NCBI GenBank assembly: GCA_003439945.1
Contig: QVRM01001406.1
Location: 1 to 64,000 of the forward strand
DNA: 64,000 nucleotides
DNA from: Dermanyssus gallinae
Lineage: Eukaryota > Arthropoda > Arachnida > Mesostigmata > Dermanyssidae
Reading direction: 5' to 3'
Part shown: positions 36,776 through 50,466 of the stretch, piece by piece
Numbering within the stretch: the first letter of the stretch is position 1
Layout: every line of letters starts with the position of its first letter
Position numbers and translations under genes: made by a program
Notes under the pieces: generated by a model
Database searches by the model: none
The model's input: only the letters and a program-made list of their open reading frames with translations
What the model was told of the DNA's origin: nothing

Positions 36776-37123
36776 CCGCCGTGTATCATCGCCATCGGCA
36801 CACTTTGTAGCCGCTTTAATCGTTGTGCTATCACTGCACTTCAAACACTTCGAACGCATCTGCAACCGCTTCTGTGGCTCCTTACACCTTCTTATTGCAT
36901 GTTAACCACAACCCCACAAACAAATGGGCTGCTATGCCGCCGTTGCCAGAGGTGGCTGGTCGAAGGCCGATTCGTAACTGCAGACAGTGGACTAACGTTA
37001 CTGCGCTGATAATCGCTTTCGTGCAAAAACAACACAACTCGCGGCGCTCGACAAAAACAGTAATGGTTGTTGTGCTTGTTGCCAAATCTACTTGACATAC
37101 TATGCATTCGACGTGCTGCCACA

Positions 37124-37161
<38 letters not shown>

Positions 37162-38392
37162 GATTAAACCCGCCTTGCAGTAGAACCATGGGTATGGAAA
37201 CTGCACTCTTAGTCTAGCATAAATAGAATGCTGTTTACTTCGCACTTTTTCTGAGACATGTCCACTACTAATTGGACATCTTTCAATAGTTTTGTCAAGA
37301 CTCTTAGCCGATCTAAACTCAGTATATATATATGTCTGAAAAATTTGTTAATCTTGGGGGAGACCCGCGCAGCGCAATAATGATTGACCCAGCCATTTTT
37401 GGGCCACAAGCTAGAGAAAATGATTGTGCTAAGCTATAGGAAAAAATTTTGAAGGCTCATTGTATTATGTTGATAGTGAGTAGCGTACTAATGTTACTTC
37501 GAAACCTAATTTTACAAAGTCAAAACAAGCGAAGGGTTGACGCCGGCAAATGCATTTTGTTTTCATCTAATGATCACACATAAATTTATTATAAACACGA
37601 TTGTTGCTGTAGTACTAATACTTGAGCAACAATTGTGAAATATGTTTGGTGAACAAATTGGTGATCAGGTTGCTATGACGCTCACGCAGTTCCGATGTCT
37701 ACGATAATGGGGAACCATGAGTTTGAGCTATATGTGTAGCCAAGCTGGTTCGCCCGGGTGCTCGGAGTTAACGTTGTCGTACAGACGTGTTGACTACGGC
37801 AAAGCTCATAATGAGGAACACGTTTGTAGTTGTTTCCGTGCCTAAACGCGTGCGTTTTCTTGCTTCACGCTCTGAAGGCGTTGAAAGCTGGTTCTGTCTT
37901 TCAAAGTAAGAACTGTTCAGATTTATTTTTCATATCAGTGGTGGTTATGCTTAATACGCTGTTATGTGCATTGCCTCAAGTTTTCTAGTTAGTCTGGAAA
38001 CTCATAGTGCAAAAACTGCCCTCCGATAAGAGAATCAACAGCTTTCCCCTCTCTTTCTTCTGCGCTCATGTTTTACTCCACTCGGAGTATTTGTATTGAA
38101 CTAAATAACGCCAATTGTCGTACGCCTTTGTAATTTAAGGTAAGATGCCTTTGCCTGTGCGAATTGGCCGGGGCGTCGATGAGCACTCAGGTAAACGGCG
38201 TTTGTCTATGAGGCCGTTGTATATAGATTGATTAGAGCAGCAGTACTTTTCAGACCCTGCATGGCCAAAATGACCCCAGTTGCAAAGCGACGGTTGTGGC
38301 AAAACCGAAACTTCGCCACTTAAAGCCTAGGGTTCGTCCGACCATTGGCAGCGTTAACTGAGTTGCACTGTTATTAAGCATCTGATATACAC

Positions 38393-38395
<3 letters not shown>
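36776..38395. other. Spacer between the Nanos-type gene and the end of UFD1
   Basis: I searched the plus strand here by eye for the missing second zinc knuckle and did not find one. A (TA)n array lies near 37127-37160. Confidence 0.4.

Positions 38396-38444
<49 letters not shown>
38396..38444. repeat. (TA)n array
   Basis: First of three TA arrays around SINE copy c; the others are at 38481-38500 and 38669-38703. Confidence 0.97.
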
Positions 38445-38449
<5 letters not shown>

Positions 38450-38500
38450 AGTACCACTACATTACGCTCACTCGTGTACAGATATATATATATATATATA

Positions 38501-38666
38501 TTTTTTTGGATTTTTCGTAACGCTATTGCCCGTGTACGGTTTTTTTATGTCATGGCTAATTTGTAATCTACTCCGGCATTTACCTGTTTAAGAGTGGCCG
38601 GTCTGGGTCTCGAACCCAGGCCTCCCGAACGCAAGGCAAAGGCTTTGCCACTAAGCCATCTTGCTC

Positions 38667-38670
<4 letters not shown>
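38501..38670 (-). mobile_element. tRNA-derived SINE family 1, copy c
   Basis: Same A-box and B-box arrangement as the copy at 32587. It is shorter in the middle and bounded on both sides by (TA)n. Confidence 0.8.
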
Positions 38671-38708
<38 letters not shown>

Positions 38709-38911
38709 AGTACACAGTGCATTCTAAGCATTCTCTACCACTACATTACGCTCACTCGTGTACAGGTGCAAGCGGTTGCCTGTTGTAAAATTCAGTTCAG
38801 ACAATAACTCACGTATACGTAAATGTTTGTGCAATAAAGAGAGCGATCATCTAGTCTGATTGAATCTTGTGTGTTTCTTCTGTGACTGGCCCGCTGTTTA
38901 TTGCATAATGC

Positions 38912-39113
38912 TCACTGGTTAGCTGGCTTCCGGTCCTGAGACTGGGGTTCTGTGGTTGTTCCGTCCTTCTGCTTTGGTTTGAGAACATGCTTGGTTCCCC
39001 CAAATGTTGATGCCTCGGGCGCGCCTTTTGGGACATCAGTAATTTTGGCAGCTTCTCCGGACTCTTTGGGCGCTGGTCGCATTCGAATCATCTTTATGAC
39101 TCCCAAACGCCAT
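38912..39113 (-). CDS. UFD1: UFD1 exon 6 (last, with stop)
   Basis: Begins [18 protein letters not shown], matching the family's KLGKITFIRNSRP segment. It continues through a Lys/Gln/Thr-rich tail with [10 protein letters not shown], a probable second SHP-type box. The acceptor ends TTGCAG and supplies the base needed after phase 2. The stop is TGA. Confidence 0.88.
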
Positions 39114-39283
39114 CTGCAATGTTCATGTATTTATATACATATATAGATCCTCTCATAAATCCTCATAAATGTCATCCTCACTCCTAAATAAAACGTTTCC
39201 GCGTCCTCCCTCCATAGGTAAAAATTATTTTCTTGCCGGGTTCTATCAAACCTCGAAACAAGTACATTCTGATACGAATGACC

Positions 39284-39363
<80 letters not shown>

Positions 39364-40634
39364 GTAGTTCAATAAGTTCTTAGAATGAGCTTTTTAGAAT
39401 TCGAATTTTGGCGCGCTTCCACCGCTATTAGGAACTGCAACTTTTCGACTGCCAGCAGTCAAAATATTATGGTGATTGGCCGTTGCGATTTCGTTTGATC
39501 GCTTTTCCCGTGCAACGTATCGGCGTGATTTTGAAAAATGGAGAAAAAAGAGTTTCGAGTGGTTATCAAGCATTTTATTTCAAAGGTTGGAATGCGACCC
39601 AAGTGAAAACTGAGTTAGACGAGGTGTACGGTGACTCTGCGCCATGTTTTGCCACTGTTTCCAACTGGATTAAAAAGAGGTCGCAGGAGCACCGGGATGA
39701 ACTACGTTCAAAACGCCCAAAAACGGCAACTGATTAGGAAAACGTGGAAAAGGTGCGGAAAATCGTTGCCGCAGATAAGCGAGTGAACATTAGGGAGATA
39801 GCGGAGGCCTTGGGGATCAGTTTGGGTAGTGTGCATTTCATCCTGCACGAAAACTTGAAGATGAAAGAGCTCAGAGAAAAATGGCTGCCGCATTTGCTCA
39901 ACCAAGGCCAAAAAAACGCGCCTGTTTTCGCTTCACAGCGAAATTTGGCCAAGATGTCGAACAATCCGTCGGATTTTTGGCGCAGATTCATGACCGTCGA
40001 TGAAAGCTGGGTCCATCACTACTCTCCCGAGACCCAAGAAGCATCTTGCCAATGGTGTGCACCTGATGAAGGACCTCTGAAGAGGGTGCGGACAACGGCA
40101 TTGACCGGAAAGGTGATGGCTACAGTTTTTTAAGACCAACGTAGAATAATGCTGGTCGACTACCTTGAGAGCGGTAAAACGATCACAGGAGAATATTAGG
40201 CAAGACTGTTAGACTGCCTTTAGCAAGAACTCATCGTGAAACGGCCCGCTTTGCAGAAGAAGGTTGTCCTGTTTCACCAGGACAATGCTCCTGCACACAA
40301 GTCTCGGCAAGCATCGGCAAAACTGGCCCAACTGAGGTTCGAACTTATTGAACAACCTTCCTATTCTCCAGACCTGGCCCCCTCTGATTATTTCCTCTTC
40401 GGACATTTGAAGAATAGTCTCGGTGGAAAGCGTTTTTCCAGCAATGAAGAGGTTAAGGCTGCTGTCAATGCCTATTTTCAGTCTAAAGACGCGGAATTCT
40501 ACTTAAGAGGTATAAAAGCTCTGAAATCTTGGTGGGAAAAGTGTATTAAGCAACTCGAGTATATCGAATAAGATAAATTTAAAAACATGATTTGGAAAAT
40601 TATTGGTTTTCATTCTAAGAACTTATTGAACTAC

Positions 40635-40685
<51 letters not shown>

Positions 40686-42356
40686 CAGGGTCATTCGTAT
40701 CAGAATGTACTTCTTTCGAGGTTTGATAAAACCCGGCAAGAAAATAATTTTTCCCTATGGAGGGAGGACGCGGAAACGTTTTATTTAGGAGTGAGGATGA
40801 AATTTATAAAAATAGTTTTTCTGCTTTCTTTCTTCTAAATAGTTGTGCGAAATCTAAGTATGCGGGAGAACCAGTTAACGCATGAAGAAACCCATTATAC
40901 CGGCGTGTTCGAAGAAAAATTCTGCACAACGGAAGACACTTCACTAGCTTGCGTAGCGAAAAGCGAATAACCAGATTAAGGAAAGTCATAAAAAGTCGAT
41001 ATGTTACGTTAACGCGTTTTCGTGAAAAATTGTAACAAAATTCTATTACGACCAACTATGTACGTCCAAAAGTCCACTCTCATGCACTAGCAAATTTAAT
41101 GCCCACCATTTTCGTACCAAGGTGATGGTGCTGCGTTACATAGTTGTCAAGTAACTAAGCTTTTTCGACAGTCATAGTTGTTATGTTTTACGTGCAAGTT
41201 TTCACGTTCAGAACCGTAACATTTTGCCAAGACGTTTCCGCTCACTTCTTCCACTAGGAAAAATAATTCTCTTGTCGAGTTCTACCAATTCTTGGTGGGC
41301 ATTAAATTTGCTATTGCGTGAGACTGATCTTTTGGACACACATTTTTGGCCGTAATGGAAAAAAATTACGATTTTTCACATACAAGCGTTATCGTAAGAC
41401 ATAACAACATATCGACTTTTTATGACTTTCCTCAACCTGGCTATTTGCTTTTCGCTACGCAAGCTAGTGAAGTGTCACCCGTTGTATATATATATGTAAA
41501 CGACTACGTGCATAGGATATACTTTTTACATGGAGTTATATATATATATAAATATTTGAAGAGCGATATATGGAACATGGTCTCTGGGAAGTCTTGTTTC
41601 GCAGTGAAAGTGAAATTACTACGATTTGTGACACTGGTGTATTTGCTCGACATAGGAGTGAAAAAAATGCAATGGCATCTTTGCCATTGCATATTTTGCG
41701 GTCCTATGTCGTGTTGGTTAGAAAATTCTGCTTCCCCGAAGACCATAAAACGCCGGCCAAAAGATGCGACATGGTCGTTTAGAGCGCTCAAAACTAACTT
41801 GCACATTCTAGCGAACGCACACGATCATTTTGGTACCAAATCAATGGCAATGCGAGCTGCATTTGCGGAGTAATTAACATTTTTCGGCGGGCATGTCGAG
41901 ATAGAGTGCATGCATAAATGACAAAGTTAAGGTATTTGGTAATATCTGGTAATCTTCTAATATTTCTGGGATATATATATATATATATATATATATTGGG
42001 TCTACAAAAAGTTGTTTCTGTTTTTTTAATGATTCTCTACGGACAAAACCGAAAAAACTTTTTGTAGCTCTATATAAGGCAACTGTCTTTATTATAGGTT
42101 GGCTTTATTGCACCAATAATAGCCGTATTGAAGGGAGTTAATAAAAATCGAGATCCAGTGGTCTTATCATTGAGTCTTCACGTTCAATAATCTAAATATT
42201 TCCAATTACTGTATTAAAACACATACGAGTACACTTCAGACACACATCAGACATACACTTTATGGGCATGACACAACACAACGGTGGTTGGATTTGTGGT
42301 TGCGATGTAATAAAGGTTTAACGGTTAAAAAAAAGTCAGTTGTAGTATCTTTGTTG

Positions 42357-42387
<31 letters not shown>

Positions 42388-44169
42388 ACGCCTGCTCCCA
42401 TTTGATTACAAACAATGCAGATTTTAACGAGTTCTAAAGGCGTCCTAAAGTATGGGCGCTACGTTTGACAAGATAGAGAATATATATATTGTGCCTAACC
42501 TGTGTAGCTTCATCAAAGCTAGACTATTTAAAAACGTTTCGTCATTTCCAGCTGTATGCAGCCAGCTCTTGTAGCCTTGGAGAAAAATGAAAGAAGCAGA
42601 ATATCTTTTTGATGCAATATCGATTAGCAAGGTTTTCGATAAATTGCTCTCTGCCAGCCAGGCTGCAAGCTAGACACCTCGCCAGGCACATAAACGTTTT
42701 CGAAATTGTGTTGAACGCCTCAACTTCTTCTGTGCAACTGAGCTCGCTCCAAACAACCTCTAATCAAGTCCATAAACGGCTAATGCAAAAAAAAGCTAAC
42801 AATATGCGGAGCAACCGCGGAAATGATTGGACAAAAGTTCAATGAGAATAAATGTGCAAATGTAATATTTTCCGGAGATATCAAGGAGATGCCGCTGTAG
42901 ATTCAGGGAAAGAAATCGAATATAAATACGCATACAAATACTTGGGAGTCATAATAGAACACACATCCAATACTTTGAAATCTGGGTATGCAATATGAAA
43001 GAAACGAGACGAGAAGAAAACGGACAAAACATCGTAAGACAGAAGGTTTTGTAGAGCTGCAACAAATTTATAGTGACTAAAGAGCTGGAGAGAGTTGAAA
43101 AAAGCATGTTTGTCCCAACAATGACATACGCTAACGCTATTGTGAGTTTCGACGCAAGCATGGTAAACAGACGGGACACAATACAACGGGCCGGCATGCA
43201 ATGCAATATACGTACACATGTGCAGCGCAGTTTATTGAAGGAGAGTTCGAAGTCTCTAGCCTTTGGGCACGGGAAGCAAAAGCAAAGATATCCTATGTAA
43301 GCCATCTGAAAAATATAGCTGCAAGTAACGAAGAACGAAACTGAATGGCCAAGCTGCTCGCAGCAAAACTGACTGAGAAAAATATAAGCAAATGGGATAG
43401 ACAAGTAAAGTGCCTTGAATGCAAAATGGAGTGCAATACGATGGAGTTTGAAAACCACGAGGTGGTGACAATTAATCAGATAACTAAGGATGTGAAAACG
43501 AAAAATGACAAAACAACCGAGGAAAGATGGAGAGCGGATATGAGACAAAAGACAATATTGCAACTGTACAGGCAACAAGAAAATACGGCCAAAATATATT
43601 ATATACTCGAACTCGCAAGCCTCAGGGCTGTTGCTGACATACTGGGGTCGGTATGCTCAACACCCGACTGCTGGTGGCCAGATACTCGGAAATTGAAAGC
43701 GTTCGGTGTAGAGCGCTATGGAAGAGGAATCCGTTGAACACATCGTCCTGAAGTGCGACGAGCTAAGAGGAGTGAGAACAGTGTCTTAGGCCGAGACATT
43801 AGGCTTCGGCGATAAACCAATATGGCAAGGGATAAATAAAACCAAACGCAGGCTAGGGAAATGGCACAGCTGTAATTTTGCATGTATTTTTTTTGGAAAA
43901 AGCAATGTATACTTGACTTGAGATGGTAAAGAACCATAAGGAGACACTCCGCTAAATTAAGCCATTGTGAAATTAGGCAGTAATATAATCATTGTGATAA
44001 TGCAATTAATAGTAAAAATGCGCTACTGACGGGATGTTGGTAAAAATGTTTATGAAATATTTTTTTTTATTATATACACATTTACAACGGTATGTTTCAT
44101 AAATTCAAAAATATTTGCAAGGAGGAGCAATTGCAAGGGATATTTGCAATAATTGCAATATACATATTG

Positions 44170-44209
<40 letters not shown>

Positions 44210-44334
44210 GATATATTCAATATTCTGCAGACGGACATCGAGGAAGTTTTTAAAAGCACTAAGCTTACCGACCATTTAATCGATACCTAAAAGATTTAAT
44301 AAAATCAATGTTTATATCATGTATATTCACGAGC

Positions 44335-44396
<62 letters not shown>

Positions 44397-47300
44397 GGGA
44401 CGAGAGAAGAGCTATATAATACATAAAGCGCATACTTTCGATCAGGCACTCCACGGGTTATTAGGTCCTTGCTTCCACGCTCGGTCTCGCGAGGATGACA
44501 CACCGAGTCACCGACGTGCTGCACACTGCCTCCGTTCACAGGCAGGCCGCATTTCGGTTTAGACTTCGGTGGCTTGCCGTCAATGCGATGACCCTTGCCG
44601 GCAAAGGCCTTGAACATGGCCAAGTTCTCTATGACGACTTCTGGCGGCTTAAAGATGTCGTCTGCGTCTGCGCCCGCAGTGGATTTCTTTAAGTTCTTGT
44701 TGACCGCCTGAGCTTCGTTGTATCCGACAGGCGCCGCAAAGTCGACTTGCAGGTCGCAATCGACAATCGAGATCGCAGCCGCTGGCTTCGTTTCTAGCAC
44801 GCATACCTCGAATTGGCTAAACGAGAAAGAGCAAGGTAATGAACATAGCCATTGGTCCATAGTACTGTTCTATGGAGATCTGCGCCACCAGAGAGTGAAG
44901 CTTAAGGGGGGAGGTGCGTTTAGTGGGTATGGGTTTCCACCCATCCGCTGGGGTCGAGTTCCACACAGCTTGAATTGGAAAGTGGGACCTCCTCATTTTC
45001 GACTCGTAGCAATAGTACGTAAAAGTATTTAACCCTCCTCCATAAAAAAAAATGAACATAGCCAAACTTACAAGGGAGCAATAGCCCTAAGAAATCAGCC
45101 AACAAGCCAACAGCTTAACAACGTCTAAAACATTTGCAACATGCTGCCATTCCATATTGTGTAGTCCCTTTTTTTAGCGATTCAACAACGACGCGTTGTT
45201 GCCAACTTCCCCACTTCACCACTAACAATCCTACTACTAGCATTTAAGGGAGAAAACAAACTAACGCCTCTGGGCATTTGAAACCTCTGAAATCACAGCA
45301 GAGTCTGCAACTGCAAATTGGTTATGCCAATGGGTTATGTGTGTTGCTGCAGCATCTGAGTCTAACTTTAATAAAGTAAGTTAGATTGCGATCGTTTGCT
45401 TAGTTAGGGAGTATCAGTTTTTGTTCGAGCAGCGGTAGGAGAAATGAGCATGCAACTAGTAGCAGACCATTTGATTGCGGGGGCTCACGATAGAGTGGCT
45501 TATGATATAGGGGTATGTGCGTTACCGAGAACAGCCTCAAATATCTAAGCAGGGCACTTCAATGCAAAACTTGGTAGGACCTCCTGTGCAGGAAGGAGCT
45601 GGATTTAGGATTGCATTCCGATGGGATTTTTAATAAAAACTAGGGCTTATAATCGAGAGCGCAAAATTTGCTGCCATGCTGCCCACGAAGAAGGGAAGCG
45701 AAGAACCGTGCCAAGGCCTTGTTTACCGATGAAGAACATCATTTACTTAAATGAGCTTATTAAACGATGCTTCTTGCAGAGTGCTGGCATGCCCTATTTA
45801 GCAAGTGCATACATAATGAAGAGACGCCAACTACCTGGAGGGAGGTGACATTGATTGTCATTCCTAAAGACGAGGGGGAGAAAATGAAGCCAGAAGCATG
45901 GAGAAGAATAAATATAAAAAGTTGGCCGTACAAAATACTTCCAGGAATAAAATACGAAGACTGGAATTATTTTGGAGCAGCACGGATTTAGAAGTAGAAG
46001 GTCAACCCATGCAGCGATAAACGCGCTGAGGTAATTGGAACATGTAATGCAGATCACGGCGAATAATACTGTGTTTATAAATTTAAAAAAACAGCGTTTG
46101 ACTTATTACCAAGCAACACATTAGTCAAATAGTTAACATAAACTGGGGTACTGGGACAACTGCTGACAAACTAATATTCAAAAGCAAAAATTGAGTGATG
46201 ATTGATAACGAGGTAGAAATCGCGGGAGATGTGACACAGACTGCAGGGGTACCACAGGACAAATAAATTGAACCCCTTGCTATTTTCAGCGCTTCTTGTA
46301 GGTCTACCAGAGCAGGGAGAGTGAGAATGAGATGAACACGAGATTTGGTCAGAAATTTATTGCAGGCAAGTGGCGTGGTCATTTTTGGTTGCAGTCTTTT
46401 TAAGGTGAACCAAAGCATGGATTGGCTGATCACGTGTACGAGTGACAATGGTTTGAAGGCTAATAGGGGAGAAACTGTCGCAGTAAATCTAGAAAAGGTA
46501 GTCGTTTTGTCAGGAGTGATGTACTTCAGATCGGGGTGACCGAAACAAAGTTTGAGAGCAAATTCACACACTTAGAGATCACCTTATCAACAAGCAGCAG
46601 CTTTTGGACCCCCGTCCAAGACAGAGCCAGGAAGGCCACTATGACAGGTGAAGCGATCAAAAACCGCACATGCTGTCAGTACAGGCGACAGTCGCCCCTT
46701 TCGAGATAAAGAGAGTTCCTATTGCTACGAACGCGTTATTACTAATTTGGAAGAAGCTAGGAGTAGGCAAAATAGGTTTTGTTGATGGAGTTAGGTTATT
46801 CTTTTTGAAAAGAATTTTTGGGATATCAAATGCAGGAATATATTGTCTTTTTCTTGGGTTGGCTACCAAATGAGAAAGATACTTACACTCCCGCCGCCAA
46901 CAGATGTTACGCGTTGGCATATGGCAAGAGCGCCGCCAGCCCGAATTGACAGGCTAGCAGATTTACCCTCCCTCCCCCCTATCGAAGTTTAGAAGGGGGG
47001 TGTTACAGTACTCTTACCCGACGATCAGACGCGATCACCTTGCGATTCCGCGTTACAGCCCAGAATATACTCACCCCCCCCCCCGAAGAGTGGCTCGGCC
47101 CACTCCAGAGCAGGGAGCGTTCACCGCTGCGAAAGGCAGCAGCGAACACAGATTGTTCTCTCGCCGGGAGGTCTGCTTTTATGTGACGTACTCCCATCTC
47201 ATTATGCCTATTAATCCAAGGAAGCAGGCATCCCAATCGGTACCACCGGAGTATCTAGGCCCGGGGCATTAACCGATCGCCCCGGTTCCAGTGCGCAGTA

Positions 47301-48508
47301 CACCTTCCCCGTATAAGAAAAAGCCTTAACAGCCCTCGAATGAGACACGGCAATATGACAATAAGTATTCGTTGCCACACAATTTATATCGTATGCCTTG
47401 CTTCCCATGCCCACAAAAGGGACCTCGGGAATGTTACTGGCGGTTTACATATCTAACTATCAGTTTACACATCTGACTAACTTGTAATTCCCCTGTTAAT
47501 AGCGGGCCTAAAACGGCCCGCTATTAACAGGGAAATTGCAAGATCAGTATAATCTGGAGTATCACGATTATCAATATTACGAATATTACCACTCAACTAC
47601 GACCTAAATTGTTACTAACCAATCGTTGTACTCAATGGCGATGACATCGCCCGCCGAAAGACAAGCATAGTTGCGCAGTTGCCGCTCGAGCACCGCTCGG
47701 GGATCGGTAATATCCAGGAAGGCAACTGATTGTGGCTGAAATTTAGCAAAGGTGCCCCTTGGCAGATCCACGGATGCCACCTACAAGGTCAGCAAAATCC
47801 TTCAATCAGACTGCAGCATATATTCATTAAATTACAGACGGCTAACTACAAGGCTTTTTCACGGAGTAGACGAGTTATTCTCATTTACACGTCACATTAG
47901 TTTTTTTCTATATATATATATATATATATATATTTCTTTGCGGAGCTAACATATAAAAATTTACTTCTAGCTAACTTTGGTAACAAACTGATAGAAGACG
48001 CAGGGCGACATGTCCGGGCTGTAGGATGGATGCTGAAGCTGCTCCCACTTGAGCTTGGCCCGTACAGTTTGTGACCCTGAAGATGCGTGGATGTGTGGAT
48101 CGTCGAGCAGAATCAATACCTCCGCAAACAGTCTAGGCCATTTGTTCTTGACGATTCTGCGTATGCTATGAAGTGTTTCTCAGTACGCGTGTCTGCTTCG
48201 TGCACAGCTTTGCTTTGTAGCACATGCTTCCATTGCATGCTGCCCCGCTTTTCCGCTACCTATCAATTTAGTCTCCCCCCTTTTTTAGTGACAGAAGCGC
48301 AGACGCTAATACGTGCCGATTTGTTGGCGTTACCCAGTTTGTAAGGAAGCCACTTACAGATCTTAGAATTAATCCAAGTTTTTAAAGCGTCTGTGAGAGT
48401 GATAAAGAGGATCGACTGGATCTTGGTTATCGTCCAGTGCCATCATCCATCCGCTTTCTTAGAAAACAAATAAGCTCTTGGCGGCCTGGCTACAACTTTT
48501 GCATCAGA

Positions 48509-48539
<31 letters not shown>

Positions 48540-49386
48540 TTCACCATAAGTATATGTTACACATATCACAATGGATTGGTTAAGCCAATGTGCCTATTGG
48601 GCGCGTATTGTGACTGTCACGTGTCCGTATCGACGAGGCCAGGCCGAGACCACTTCAGAAGTGTGCCCCGAAAAATCCTTCAATCAGACTGCAGCATATA
48701 TTCATTAAATTACAGACGGCTAACTACAAGGCTTTTTCACGGAGTAGACGAGTTATTCTCATTTACACGTCACATTAGTTTTTTTCTATATATATATATA
48801 TATATATATATTTCTTTGCGGAGCTAACATATAAAAATTTACTTCTAGCTAACTTTGGTAACAAACTGATAGAAGACGCAGGGCGACATGTCCGGGCTGT
48901 AGGATGGATGCTGAAGCTGCTCCCACTTGAGCTTGGCCCGTACAGTTTGTGACCCTGAAGATGCGTGGATGTGTGGATCGTCGAGCAGAATCAATACCTC
49001 CGCAAACAGTCTAGGCCATTTGTTCTTGACGATTCTGCGTATGCTATGAAGTGTTTCTCAGTACGCGTGTCTGCTTCGTGCACAGCTTTGCTTTGTAGCA
49101 CATGCTTCCATTGCATGCTGCCCCGCTTTTCCGCTACCTATCAATTTAGTCTCCCCCCTTTTTTAGTGACAGAAGCGCAGACGCTAATACGTGCCGATTT
49201 GTTGGCGTTACCCAGTTTGTAAGGAAGCCACTTACAGATCTTAGAATTAATCCAAGTTTTTAAAGCGTCTGTGAGAGTGATAAAGAGGATCGACTGGATC
49301 TTGGTTATCGTCCAGTGCCATCATCCATCCGCTTTCTTAGAAAACAAATAAGCTCTTGGCGGCCTGGCTACAACTTTTGCATCAAA

Positions 49387-49435
<49 letters not shown>

Positions 49436-49939
49436 CACCATAAGTATATGTTACACATATCACAATGGATTGGTTAAGCCAATGTGCCTATTGGGCGCGT
49501 ATTGTGACTGTCACGTGTCCGTATCGACGAGGCCAGGCCGAGACCACTTCAGAAGTGTGCCCCGAACGGAGGCAGCGTTTCCATGTTGTATATCAAGATC
49601 CAGACGTTGCTTGAAAAATGACGACGACCTGTTATCACCGGATGACAGGTTTAACAAGGTGCCGACTTTGCAGATCAGCTGCTTGGTCCGAACGCCAGGG
49701 GCACCTAGGGTTTCAAACACGAGAGGGCAAAATTCGTGCTGATAGCCGATTGATGAGTATTTTCTTAACTTGTTTGTCTCCGCAAGGTGGCTGCACAACC
49801 AGCTTCGGTAGCGCCGCCACCGACTATAGAAGGGGCTAAGGACTCGGTAACGGTTGCATCACAAACCAGCATTTTGCCTCGCTCGAATGGCGTAAGTGTC
49901 GTACCGTCTGGACGTCTGCAGTCCTCCGCGCAAAAGCCT

Positions 49940-50009
<70 letters not shown>

Positions 50010-50425
50010 ATATATATATACATACAGATTTATTTGTTTTATACAATGGGTATTGACAATTATTATTGATTAAGGTATGCATAGTGGGCGTGTAATGGTG
50101 ATTATCACGTTATCATGGGTTTCTTTCAGGGCAGGTCACCATCATTTCAGAAGTGTGCCCGGACGCGGCGTTTTCACGTCGTTGGACGAGATTCAGATGT
50201 TGCCTAAAGAACGAGAACAATCTGCGATCATCGGATGACGGGTTCAAGAAGTACTGACCTTCCAGATTAGCTGTACGCCAGGGCTTCGAACACAAGAGGG
50301 CAGCATCTGTACCAGATTGATGTATTTTCGTAGCTTGTTGGACTCTGCAAGGTGGGCTGCGTAGCATCGGATGCGACGCTGCAGACCGTACAAGGGGCTA
50401 GGGAATGGGTTTCTCCTAAACTAAC

Positions 50426-50466
<41 letters not shown>

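Noticed and set aside
36850..36915. Downstream Cys/His stretch (ICNRFCGSLHLLIAC) as the missing Nanos second knuckle
   Set aside because: The Cys and His spacing does not fit C-x2-C-x7-H-x4-C and no proper acceptor precedes it.
48087..49222. Two identical 85-codon frames as a duplicated gene pair
   Set aside because: They are copies made by the 878-bp tandem duplication and contain no recognised protein feature.
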